From positions 1-23,812 of IMG/VR virus record IMGVR_UViG_3300032240_002054: a stretch of 23,812 bases of DNA; one strand, 5' to 3'. The translations under genes and the position numbers were made by a program. The notes beneath the pieces are model-generated. The model was given only the letters and a program-made list of their open reading frames with translations, did no database searches and was not told where the DNA came from. Below are positions 8,503 to 15,177 of this stretch, piece after piece. Position 1 is the first letter of the stretch, and the number at the start of each line of letters is the position of its first letter. This DNA comes from a virus.

Positions 8503-8773
8503 ATAAGTTTTCAAGGACCCAACGGTCCAGCCAAAGCCCTAACGGCTCTCTAATTGCACGTTGAATTTTATAGGGCAATGCCTGTATATTCAACGCCTCG
8601 TCTGTTAATGTTAATCTAAATTGAATGTATTTGTGGGTTTCAATATCTAGTATATCCGCTGGCACATCAACTAAATTAATAAAATGGGAATTGCAAACCA
8701 AAATTCTTAAACCAATAAAATGTCCTTGTGCATTTTCCAATGCCCCATTTATTTGGTATGCGTATTTTTCCAT
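8465..8773 (-). CDS. Unknown protein at the head of the packaging operon
   Basis: 102 aa (MEKYAYQINGALENAQGHFIGLRILV...). A mixed alpha/beta soluble protein with no membrane segment and no helix-turn-helix that I can recognise. It is the first gene of the leftward operon and sits where a small terminase subunit is often found, but the sequence does not show that role. Its 3' end overlaps the intein-like gene by 38-50 bases in another frame. The third motif copy (8780-8809) ends six bases before the ATG. No strong ribosome binding site is present. Confidence 0.65.
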   Translation of the reverse strand: MEKYAYQINGALENAQGHFIGLRILVCNSHFINLVDVPADILDIETHKYIQFRLTLTDEALNIQALPYKIQRAIREPLGLWLDRWVLENLYGDTGNSKSINS

Positions 8774-8779
8774 AGTTCT

Positions 8780-8809
8780 ACTAATGCAAAATTTAAGGGG
8801 TTTACGCCC
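8780..8809 (-). promoter_or_regulatory. Copy 3 of spaced motif GGGCG-N15-TTGCATTAGT (candidate late promoter)
   Basis: On the minus strand GGGCG (8809-8805), 15 bases, TTGCATTAGT (8789-8780), immediately upstream of the first gene of the leftward operon. The position at the head of the whole structural operon is the best single argument for a promoter. Confidence 0.55.
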
Positions 8810-8852
8810 AAAACACTACATCTAGTAGTTTTTTAAGCACCAACCACTAAAA

Positions 8853-8978
<126 letters not shown>

Positions 8979-9122
8979 GCTCCTAAGTGCTTGATTTATA
9001 TAGGGGGGCATTTTATGCAAAAAAAAATAAAAAAACTTGCTTTTTGTGGGGCCCCCTCCCAGTCCCCGTCGGACAGGACCCTTTTTGGGGCATAGGCACT
9101 TAGAAAAGCCCCCACCTCACTA

Positions 9123-9281
9123 ATGCACCACATTGGTGCATAACCTAGCCACCACATAGCCAACACACCTCATAGGTAATGCAACCTAGCGCACCACATT
9201 GGTGCATTGACTAATGCACTATGTTGGTGCATTGGCTAAGTGCTAGTGTGGTGTGTTGGTGGGGCGCACCACATTGGTGCA
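9123..9281. repeat. Four near-copies of a dyad, GCACCACATTGGTGC core
   Basis: Perfect or near-perfect dyads occur at 9123-9141 (ATGCACCACATTGGTGCAT), 9191-9206, 9214-9232 (one half changed, ATGCACTATGTTGGTGCAT) and 9266-9281. Two copies are followed by a longer direct repeat, GGTGCATTGGCTAAGTGCT, at 9226 and 9276. The 15-19 bp length with a three-base centre fits a dimeric repressor or activator operator. The irregular 70/20/50-base spacing also fits initiator-binding iterons. Confidence 0.8.
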
Positions 9282-9374
9282 TTGGCTAAGTGCTGGTGTG
9301 GTGATGCGGGTGCGAGAGCTTGTCTAGTGATGTGGCGAATTGGTGCTACTTAATAGCAATATGGGTTCTACACG

Positions 9375-9451
9375 ATACAGTAAAAGCCCTACATAAAATA
9401 CAGTAAAACCCCTACACAGTTTTCCAGTTTGTAGGCGATAATGATTGTAGG
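9375..9451. promoter_or_regulatory. Direct and inverted CCTACA/TGTAGG repeats upstream of first rightward gene
   Basis: Two 19-bp direct repeats differing at one base (9375-9393 and 9398-9416, period 23) each end in CCTACA. Two further copies in the opposite orientation, TGTAGG, lie at 9430-9435 and 9446-9451. A GATAAT at 9437-9442 could be a -10 element, but I see no good -35. The arrangement suggests binding sites for a regulator of the rightward operon. Confidence 0.45.
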
Positions 9452-9500
9452 AAAGCAATAACGCTGACCTGATTACTAACCCATTACGAGGAATAGAACA

Positions 9501-10088
9501 ATGCAAACACTAAACAGAGAAGCGTATCTTAACTACATTACAGATACATATGCCCGCCCTCACTTTCAAGCTAAGGGCTACACCATCCCCGCCAATGTGC
9601 GTATGTCATGCTCACTTACAAGCCGTAAGAAAGCAATAGGACAATGTTGGTCTAGCGAAGCAAGCGAAGATAAGCACTTTGAAATATTCATTCACCCATC
9701 ACTAGCTGATTCTGTTGAGGTAATAGATACACTCATACATGAGTTATGCCATGCAACAGTAGGCAATCAAGCGGGTCATGGTAAGGTGTTTAAACAATGC
9801 GCCCTTTCAGTTGGCTTACAAGGTCAGATGAGATCAGCAAGCGCAAGCCCTGAATTAAAAGCCATCATTCAATCATGGGTATCAGAAGCGGGACAATATC
9901 CCCATGCACCCCTCACACAGTCAGGCATCAAGAAGCAATCAACCCGCATGATTAAATGTGTATGCTCTCATTGTGGCTATCAGGTTTATACAAGTAAGAA
10001 GTGGATAGAAGTAGTCCCGCCATCATGCCCTGATAATGAGTGTGAAGCATTCGGGTGGTCTATGAATGTAGGCACATCTGACCAATAA
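9501..10088 (+). CDS. SprT-like zinc metalloprotease
   Basis: 195 aa. The protease motif HELCH lies at 80-84 with a third zinc ligand in GHG (His93). A C-terminal zinc ribbon has C-V-C-x2-C (153-158) and C-x4-C (176-181). The order protease core then zinc ribbon, and the length, match bacterial SprT and its phage relatives. SprT-family proteins are related to Spartan, which degrades proteins cross-linked to DNA; the role in phages is not settled. The start has GAGGAA before the ATG. It is the first gene of the rightward operon, so it is probably expressed early. It contains the first GTTTAAAC site (9788). Confidence 0.85.
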   Translation: MQTLNREAYLNYITDTYARPHFQAKGYTIPANVRMSCSLTSRKKAIGQCWSSEASEDKHFEIFIHPSLADSVEVIDTLIHELCHATVGNQAGHGKVFKQCALSVGLQGQMRSASASPELKAIIQSWVSEAGQYPHAPLTQSGIKKQSTRMIKCVCSHCGYQVYTSKKWIEVVPPSCPDNECEAFGWSMNVGTSDQ

Positions 10089-10095
10089 ACTAACA

Positions 10096-10111
10096 GGGGG
10101 CGCAAGCCCCC
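10096..10111 (+). promoter_or_regulatory. GGGGGC-GCAA-GCCCCC hairpin between two genes
   Basis: A perfect 6-bp G/C stem closed by a GCAA (GNRA-type) tetraloop, 8 bases after the SprT-like stop and just before the AAGGA site of the next gene. There is no T-tract, so it is unlikely to be a classic terminator. It could be an mRNA stability or processing element. Confidence 0.6.
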
Positions 10112-10126
10112 ACTAAGGAATATATT

Positions 10127-10276
10127 ATGATGAGAATTTATAAAGTGTTTTATAGGGGAACAGGCAATTTTGAATTGATAGATGCTTTCAGCCCGCATCA
10201 AGCCAAGTTATTTATAGCACTCAAAAACAATCTACCATTGACCGCACTACATCGCTTGAGAGCAGAGAGAGCATAA
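10127..10276 (+). CDS. Small basic protein, unknown
   Basis: 49 aa, MMRIYKVFYRGTGNFELIDA then SPHQAKLFIALKNNLPLTAL and a basic HRLRAERA end. The first ATG has AAGGA six to seven bases upstream, which supports both the gene and its start. It sits between the SprT-like gene and the next small gene with a three-base gap, in the same operon. The pattern resembles short phage proteins that begin with two beta strands followed by a helix. No function can be assigned. Confidence 0.6.
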   Translation: MMRIYKVFYRGTGNFELIDAFSPHQAKLFIALKNNLPLTALHRLRAERA

Positions 10277-10279
10277 ACC

Positions 10280-10522
10280 ATGACAAACCTATCAGTAAAA
10301 CCAATCGCAAGCAATATGACACTATTGGAAACCCCTAAGCATATTGTCTTATTTAGTTATGCAACACCAGTAGCAAGTTTTGATAAGGCTACATATTCAT
10401 TTAATCGAACCGCTAAAAGGTGGAGCATGACAACATCTAGGCACATCAACAAGTGGCTAGATGGTGCAAAGGCAGTAGAACAACCACAGGACTATTTTGA
10501 CAATCTACTAGGGAGTGTTTAA
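10280..10522 (+). CDS. Unknown small phage protein
   Basis: 80 aa. The central part, HIVLFSYATPVASFD then SFNRTAKRWSMTTSRHINKW, resembles a short uncharacterised protein seen in many phage genomes, with a TSRHINKWL-like core. I know no function for it. It is soluble, alpha/beta, with no catalytic motif visible. Its stop codon is inside a GTTTAAAC site (10517-10524), and the next ATG follows after two bases. GGGAG just before the site probably serves as ribosome binding site for the next gene. Confidence 0.75.
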   Translation: MTNLSVKPIASNMTLLETPKHIVLFSYATPVASFDKATYSFNRTAKRWSMTTSRHINKWLDGAKAVEQPQDYFDNLLGSV

Positions 10523-10524
10523 AC

Positions 10525-10704
10525 ATGACAATATATTTAATTGAAGGCACACAATCGTCTTATGATGATGCAGAGCAATATTTTATCAATTTTAGCGGGT
10601 TTGATAAGTATGATGCTATTGAATTGTTTAGGAATGAAGATGCAGAGTTTATTATGGATAATTGCCCCGACATTGAAATTTTAACCAACACCGAAAGCGT
10701 TTAA
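10525..10704 (+). CDS. Small acidic protein, unknown
   Basis: 59 aa (MTIYLIEGTQSSYDDAEQYF...), acidic, probably alpha/beta. It starts one base after a GTTTAAAC site and itself ends on TAA inside the next one (10699-10706). GGGAG about nine bases upstream supports the start. No domain is recognised. The gene belongs to a run of six very short genes between the SprT-like gene and the ATPase. Confidence 0.65.
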   Translation: MTIYLIEGTQSSYDDAEQYFINFSGFDKYDAIELFRNEDAEFIMDNCPDIEILTNTESV

Positions 10705-10707
10705 ACC

Positions 10708-10782
10708 ATGTCAGACCATATAAAAGCTCTTATGTTAGCCATCATATTGACCGCCATCATTTTATGGGGAACAACCTTATGA
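10708..10782 (+). CDS. Micro-protein with one membrane helix
   Basis: 24 aa: a short polar start (MSDHIKAL) and then one hydrophobic helix (MLAIILTAIILWGTTL) to the stop. It starts one base after a GTTTAAAC site, with GAAAG upstream, and its stop overlaps the next start as ATGA. Very small single-span proteins are common in phages, but the length makes this call tentative. No function is visible. Confidence 0.45.
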   Translation: MSDHIKALMLAIILTAIILWGTTL

Positions 10783-10919
10783 GTGCGGGTGATCGGGTCT
10801 TATGGTGCGGATTTGACCCCGCCACAGTTATAAATATAGCGGGTGAATGGGCTACTATCAGATTTGATGATACCCACACTCAAACTATTGTAAACATTAA
10901 ACACTTGGAGGTAGTTTAA
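10779..10919 (+). CDS. Small beta-rich protein, unknown
   Basis: 46 aa (MSAGDRVLWCGFDPATVINI...AGEWATIRFDDT...IKHLEVV), predicted as a small beta-barrel. The pattern of a GDRV turn, alternating hydrophobics and a W-A-x-I-R-F strand resembles small KOW/SH3-like domains, but this is only a fold impression. It overlaps the preceding gene by ATGA and ends on TAA inside GTTTAAAC (10914-10921). GGAGGT at its 3' end serves the next gene. Confidence 0.55.
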   Translation: MSAGDRVLWCGFDPATVINIAGEWATIRFDDTHTQTIVNIKHLEVV

Positions 10920-10921
10920 AC

Positions 10922-11020
10922 ATGACCAAAGATGATTTTTATTGCACTTTGCTACTCATAGGGTTATTCCTAGTATTTTGTTTTGCCCCCGATCTGTATA
11001 TTCCATCATTCCAACAGTAA
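10922..11020 (+). CDS. Micro-protein with one membrane helix
   Basis: 32 aa: MTKDDFYC, then a hydrophobic segment (TLLLIGLFLVFCFA) and a short PDLYIPSFQQ tail. GGAGGT lies about ten bases before the ATG, with the GTTTAAAC site in between, which supports translation. It is probably an inner-membrane single-span protein. Function unknown. Another reading of the same DNA extends the following ATPase upstream; I prefer this small gene because of its strong ribosome binding site. Confidence 0.5.
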   Translation: MTKDDFYCTLLLIGLFLVFCFAPDLYIPSFQQ

Positions 11021-11037
11021 AAACGAAAGGTATTACA

Positions 11038-12117
11038 ATGTCAGACCTCTATAAATCCCTATCACTTGCAGACACCGCCAATTTGATTATGGCAGTTGGG
11101 GACACAACCACAGTATTAGCACAAGGCGAGATGGGGATAGGTAAATCCTCTATCCTATCTATCCTTAAAGCCAAGCTAGGTGCAACACACCATTTTTGCT
11201 ATGGTGACATGACTACCAAAGATGTAGGGGATTTTTTAGTCCCGAAGATAAGAAGTTTAAACGATACCGAAGTATGTAGTTTTATTCCTAACGAGGAATT
11301 TGGCTTTCACTTTGATAAGCCCATTGTGTTGATGCTTGATGAGATCGGCAAGGCATCAAAGGCAGTCATGAACGCTTGCCTACGCTTAATGCTAGAACGC
11401 AAGTTAGGCACATATTCACTACCCGAAGGGTCTATTGTATTTGCCACTACAAATCTTGCCAATGAAGCAATAGGAGACAATTTGCCACCCCATGCCCGCA
11501 ATAGAATCTCAGTTGTGAAAGTGCGTAAACCATCAGCCGATGAGTGGATTGAATGGGCTTTAGATAATGAGATAGCCCCCGAAGTATTGATGACAGTCAA
11601 ACAATTTCCGCAGATGTTGGCATCATTTGAGGATTTTAACAACCCATCGGACAATGAATACATCTACGACCCACGCACACCCCGCCCCGCATTTTGCACT
11701 CCACGCAGTTTAAACAAGGCATCGGACATTATTAAAAAAGCCAAGCCACTTGGCACAGACATCATGGCACACGCATTAAAAGGCACGATTGGCAACAGAG
11801 CCACATACGATATGCTATCTATTATTCAATTAACCGATGAGCTACCAACATGGGAACAGATCATCAAAGAGCCAACCAAAACCCAAGTGCCACAGTCCCC
11901 AAGTGCAGTTTGTATGTTGGTCTATTCGGCTATTCAACAAGTAGAAAAGGACAATATCAACAAGTGGATTGAATACATGAACCGCTTGACTAAAGAAGCA
12001 CAGGGCTTGTTTGCCACATCAGTAATGAGAACAAGCAAAAAGACAACAGTTGGAACATCACAGGGGTTTATAAAATGGGCTACCGCAAACAATTACCTAT
12101 TCGCACAGAGCAATTAA
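11038..12117 (+). CDS. MoxR-type AAA+ ATPase
   Basis: 359 aa. Walker A is GEMGIGKS (30-37), Walker B is VLMLDE (97-102), sensor 1 is FATTN (135-139), and a likely arginine finger lies in HARNRI (152-157). The C-terminal half is helical. MoxR ATPases act as chaperone-like remodellers together with a partner carrying a VWA domain. Such a partner is encoded 550 bases downstream (12666-13838), so the two probably form one machine. The start at ATG 11038 has AAAGG at the right distance. It carries two GTTTAAAC sites (11255, 11708), both read as Ser-Leu-Asn. Confidence 0.85.
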   Translation: MSDLYKSLSLADTANLIMAVGDTTTVLAQGEMGIGKSSILSILKAKLGATHHFCYGDMTTKDVGDFLVPKIRSLNDTEVCSFIPNEEFGFHFDKPIVLMLDEIGKASKAVMNACLRLMLERKLGTYSLPEGSIVFATTNLANEAIGDNLPPHARNRISVVKVRKPSADEWIEWALDNEIAPEVLMTVKQFPQMLASFEDFNNPSDNEYIYDPRTPRPAFCTPRSLNKASDIIKKAKPLGTDIMAHALKGTIGNRATYDMLSIIQLTDELPTWEQIIKEPTKTQVPQSPSAVCMLVYSAIQQVEKDNINKWIEYMNRLTKEAQGLFATSVMRTSKKTTVGTSQGFIKWATANNYLFAQSN

Positions 12118-12122
12118 AAGTC

Positions 12123-12329
12123 ATGGGGACTTATAGTTTCAAAATGCGTATGAACAAGATCGACCAAGAGTTTAAACATTCTTTGCAATACCGCATAACA
12201 CAGGCGGAATCGACTAAAGAAAAGCGGGAGTTGATAGCAGAGTCAAACCCTCTCTTTTATGTGTTTGGTGAAAAGTGCATGGTGTTTAAACCTTATCAAA
12301 CATACGAGGAAAACTATGGAATATTCTGA
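12123..12329 (+). CDS. Small basic protein, unknown
   Basis: 68 aa, starting MGTYSFKMRMNKIDQEF, charged and helical in the middle (QAESTKEKRELIAE) and ending KPYQTYEENYGIF. It starts five bases after the ATPase stop; a longer start inside the ATPase gene is less likely. The ribosome binding site is weak, so coupling to the ATPase is likely. It holds two GTTTAAAC sites, both read as Phe-Lys. Its end overlaps the next gene by 14 bases. Lying between ATPase and VWA gene it may be an accessory, but nothing shows this. Confidence 0.6.
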   Translation: MGTYSFKMRMNKIDQEFKHSLQYRITQAESTKEKRELIAESNPLFYVFGEKCMVFKPYQTYEENYGIF

Positions 12330-12504
12330 AATTTTTTTAATCGTATGGGCTACGATTGCCACAGTTTTAGCGATTGCTTTCCATCAAATAGCTAAAAGGC
12401 AGAAAATTAGATTGTTTATGATGGAATTTAGCCTACACGCTATCGCCCATAAAAAGGCAGAAGTGATTATCGAGGGCGATAACATCAAGGTAAGGGAGGT
12501 TTAA
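12316..12504 (+). CDS. Single-span membrane protein, unknown
   Basis: 62 aa with an N-terminal membrane helix (EIFLIVWATIATVLAIAF, residues about 5-22), then a basic stretch (HQIAKRQKIR) and a polar C-terminal domain. The positive-inside rule places the C-terminal part in the cytoplasm. GAGGAAA lies just before the ATG. It ends on TAA inside a GTTTAAAC site preceded by GGGAGG. Its place between the MoxR ATPase and the VWA gene raises the idea of a membrane anchor for that system, which is inference. Confidence 0.6.
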   Translation: MEYSEIFLIVWATIATVLAIAFHQIAKRQKIRLFMMEFSLHAIAHKKAEVIIEGDNIKVREV

Positions 12505-12507
12505 ACA

Positions 12508-12663
12508 ATGCTAAGCATAACAGACCGACAACGAGAAGCTGTAGTAGGGTATTTTTATGATTCCGAAACCGCTTACCTTGTAGATTTACTTATGAGGTAT
12601 TTGCCCGAAGATTTTATTCGTGGTATGGCAGAACGACTAACCCAAGATGACGAGGAAATTTAA
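12508..12663 (+). CDS. Small acidic helical protein, unknown
   Basis: 51 aa (MLSITDRQREAVVGYFYDSE...LLMRYLPEDFIRGMAERL...DDEEI), predicted helical and acidic. GGGAGG upstream and the tight junctions on both sides support it. It ends on TAA inside ATTTAAAC, a one-base variant of the iterated palindrome, two bases before the VWA gene. Function unknown. Confidence 0.6.
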   Translation: MLSITDRQREAVVGYFYDSETAYLVDLLMRYLPEDFIRGMAERLTQDDEEI

Positions 12664-12665
12664 AC

Positions 12666-13838
12666 ATGGCATTAACCGCAGAACAACGCATTGAAAGATG
12701 CCATATTGATTTAATGAAGCACCCGCAATTTGTAGCTTATTCGGGCATACTTATGATCGGTGAAACCAAGATAGATGACAAGATACCAACCGCTTGCACT
12801 AATGGTAAAGATATTAAATTTGGCAGAGATTTTGTGATGAGTTTAAACGACCCGCAGTTGCGAGGTTTGATATTACATGAAGCCAAGCACAAGATGTATC
12901 GCCATTTATTAACATGGAAACACTTACATAAGCAAGATGCACAGAGAGCTAACATGGCTTGCGATTTTGTGATTAACCTAGAGATTAAAGACGAATCCGA
13001 AAGGTCGCAAAAATTTGTTGTGTTGCCCGATGGCGCATTAGTCAATGAGAAGTTTAGAGGTTTAAACTCAGCCGAAGTGTTCGCATTATTACCAACGCAA
13101 CAAGGTGGTGGGGGTAGTGGTAGCGGGCAAGGTGATGGTGGTGAGGGTTTCGACGAACACGATTGGGAAGGTGCAGAGAGTTTAAACGACGAGGAAAAAA
13201 CCGCCCTAGCCAAAGAGATTGACCAAGCAATTAGGCAAGGTGCAATCTTGGCGGGTAAAGTTGGTGGTAATGTTGATCGTGCATTTACAGACCTCATGAG
13301 TGCTAAAGTAGATTGGAAAGAAGCACTAAGAGAATTTGTATCTAGCGTATCAGTTGGTAAAGACGATTCAACATGGCGAAAACCTAACCGCAGATGGCTA
13401 CAACATGACATCTATATGCCATCGACTGTTAGCGAATCTATGGGTCGAGTTGTTGTGGCGATTGATACATCGGGCAGTATTTATGGTGAGGTGTTAAACC
13501 GATTCGTAAGTGAAGTGGCTAGTGTCATGACTAACATGAATCCTGAACAAGTTGATCTATTGTATTGGGATTGTAATGTGGCGGGTCATGAGGTGTATGG
13601 TTTAAACGATGCGGATAGAATGACATCATCAACCAAGCCCAAAGGTGGGGGTGGCACAAGCCCATCTTGTATCACCAAGTATATGAGCAAGCATAAGATC
13701 GAACCAGTTTGCGCCATCATTCTTACCGATGGCTATGTAGGAAGTGATTGGGGAGGACAATGGAATTGCCCTACATTATGGACAATCACTAGCGACATCA
13801 AGTCCCCGATAGGTCAAACTATAAAGATAGAGGTGTGA
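12666..13838 (+). CDS. VWA-domain protein with metallopeptidase-like N-terminus, partner of the MoxR ATPase
   Basis: 390 aa. The N-terminal domain has HEAKH (71-75), as in the putative metallopeptidase family often written DUF2201. A glycine-rich linker (145-160) and an acidic segment follow. The C-terminal half is a VWA-like domain with a MIDAS motif DTSGS (267-271) and a second acidic site LTDG (Asp355). In bacteria such proteins bind metal through MIDAS and act as adaptors for MoxR ATPases. GAGGAA upstream supports the start. It has four GTTTAAAC sites, all read as Leu-Asn. Whether the HEAKH is catalytic is unknown. Confidence 0.8.
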   Translation: MALTAEQRIERCHIDLMKHPQFVAYSGILMIGETKIDDKIPTACTNGKDIKFGRDFVMSLNDPQLRGLILHEAKHKMYRHLLTWKHLHKQDAQRANMACDFVINLEIKDESERSQKFVVLPDGALVNEKFRGLNSAEVFALLPTQQGGGGSGSGQGDGGEGFDEHDWEGAESLNDEEKTALAKEIDQAIRQGAILAGKVGGNVDRAFTDLMSAKVDWKEALREFVSSVSVGKDDSTWRKPNRRWLQHDIYMPSTVSESMGRVVVAIDTSGSIYGEVLNRFVSEVASVMTNMNPEQVDLLYWDCNVAGHEVYGLNDADRMTSSTKPKGGGGTSPSCITKYMSKHKIEPVCAIILTDGYVGSDWGGQWNCPTLWTITSDIKSPIGQTIKIEV

Positions 13839-13839
13839 T

Positions 13840-14229
13840 ATGGGTTATAGATCAGATGTGGCTTATATGATTACATTCCATAAGCCCGAGGATTATTGGG
13901 GATTTGTAGCAGAAGCTAAATGCGACCCCGAAACACAATTATGTTTTACAGACGAAGGGTTTAAACAAAATGACGAAAAGTTAGCCATCATGTTTAGTGC
14001 TGATTCTGTTAAATGGTATCCTGATTACGAAGATGTCAAGTGTCATAGAGCATTGTGGGAAAAAGCATTAGACCGAGATGACATGGTTAAAGAAACTTGT
14101 GATGGATATTTTGCTCGTATTGGCGAGGAAACAGACGATATAGAGGAAAAGCAATTTGGCATTGAACCGCCATACGATTATATAAATATTCATAGATCAA
14201 TACGAACCTATTTTACTGAGGGAGTTTAA
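13840..14229 (+). CDS. Unknown phage protein of the MGYRSDV type
   Basis: 129 aa, MGYRSDVAYMITFHKPEDYW at the start, then a mixed alpha/beta domain with several Trp, Tyr and Cys residues and an acidic centre. Small proteins beginning MGYRSDV are frequent in phages and have no known function. GAGGTG at the end of the VWA gene supports the start, and only one base separates the two genes. It ends on TAA inside GTTTAAAC (14224-14231) after GAGGGAG. Confidence 0.7.
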   Translation: MGYRSDVAYMITFHKPEDYWGFVAEAKCDPETQLCFTDEGFKQNDEKLAIMFSADSVKWYPDYEDVKCHRALWEKALDRDDMVKETCDGYFARIGEETDDIEEKQFGIEPPYDYINIHRSIRTYFTEGV

Positions 14230-14231
14230 AC

Positions 14232-15176
14232 ATGGGTTATTACAGACAGTCATGCAGTCCATACGATGTGCAAGCCAATCAAGGTGGCAGATTTACCTTT
14301 GACACAATTAAAAAACGCTATCAAGATATTACTCCATTAAGGGGTAAACGCAAGGCAGAAAATGTTAGACCAATCAACCGCAGAGATCGGTCATGGGAAC
14401 GCATCATTGAGGTGAATGAGAATGAATATTATGTGTCATACGATTGCTACAAATATCGCACTCATCACAATAAAGCAATCACTTGGAAGATGAGTGAGGG
14501 TATGGAATATACGACGATTCATACACCACGCAAAACATGGTCTAGCACAGACCCTACCGAGCTATATCCTAGCTATTTATCATCCTCGTCTATTTTTTGG
14601 TTTTACAATTTTAATTTGCCACCTGATTTTGGCATGGTCAATCATCGTGCTAATAAGTATGTTCGATATGACAATAAGTTTTATTCTATTGAGTTGGGTG
14701 ATATTACTTTCCAACGCAAACAGGGCGATAATCATTGGCTTCCATTAGTAGTGCATAGAGAGTTTAAACATACCCTTGACCGCACACAGACCAAACAGTT
14801 AAGGGAAAGTATTAAGCCATTTATGGAATACTACGATCTTATGTCCGAATTAGTGGAAACTAAATGGGAGTATGGCAATCCGATCTACAAAGCAGTTGTT
14901 GGTGATGACAACCGAATGATTTATGCAGAGGAAGTATTAGAGTTGTTTAAACCGAGAACCAATGGTGATGTGCCTGATTCGTGGCTTGGTATGGTGGAAC
15001 GCTATAAACATAGACTTACCCGTTTTAATTACAGAGATCACAATAACACTCAGGAACGACACAAGTTGCCTAAAGAGATATGCAACGATCTATTTAAAAT
15101 CGTTAAGCCATGTAAAGCAACAGAAGTGCCAATCGGAACATTAACACACGACAAATACAAAGGATGGTTTAGATAA
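14232..15176 (+). CDS. Unknown 314-aa protein rich in Tyr, Arg and His
   Basis: A 314-aa soluble protein, strongly basic and aromatic (for example WKMSEGMEYTTIHTPRKTW and HRLTRFNYRDHNN). No membrane segment, no nucleotide-binding motif and no recognised nuclease signature. It has two GTTTAAAC sites (14762, 14945), both read as Phe-Lys. It begins directly after a GTTTAAAC with the ribosome binding site GAGGGAG before it. The basic, aromatic make-up could fit nucleic-acid binding, but this is weak evidence. I do not recognise the family. Confidence 0.7.
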   Translation: MGYYRQSCSPYDVQANQGGRFTFDTIKKRYQDITPLRGKRKAENVRPINRRDRSWERIIEVNENEYYVSYDCYKYRTHHNKAITWKMSEGMEYTTIHTPRKTWSSTDPTELYPSYLSSSSIFWFYNFNLPPDFGMVNHRANKYVRYDNKFYSIELGDITFQRKQGDNHWLPLVVHREFKHTLDRTQTKQLRESIKPFMEYYDLMSELVETKWEYGNPIYKAVVGDDNRMIYAEEVLELFKPRTNGDVPDSWLGMVERYKHRLTRFNYRDHNNTQERHKLPKEICNDLFKIVKPCKATEVPIGTLTHDKYKGWFR

Positions 15177-15177
15177 A

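Noticed and set aside
8465-8773. Small terminase subunit
   Set aside because: The position fits, but no helix-turn-helix or coiled-coil oligomerisation pattern can be seen, so the product is left as unknown.
9048-9090. Rho-independent terminator in the G/C-rich block ending CCCTTTTTGGGG
   Set aside because: No stem directly precedes the T-run in a normal way; only short GTCC/GGAC and GGGGCCCC pairs are present.
10942-11037. Longer N-terminus for the MoxR ATPase
   Set aside because: There is no ribosome site for it, and the added residues do not belong to the domain; ATG 11038 has AAAGG, and the space is filled by a small gene in another frame.
12737-13411. 224-aa minus-strand open frame opposite the VWA gene
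   Set aside because: It is antisense to a gene with clear MIDAS and HEAKH motifs, is low-complexity Ser/Pro/Leu, and has no start signal.
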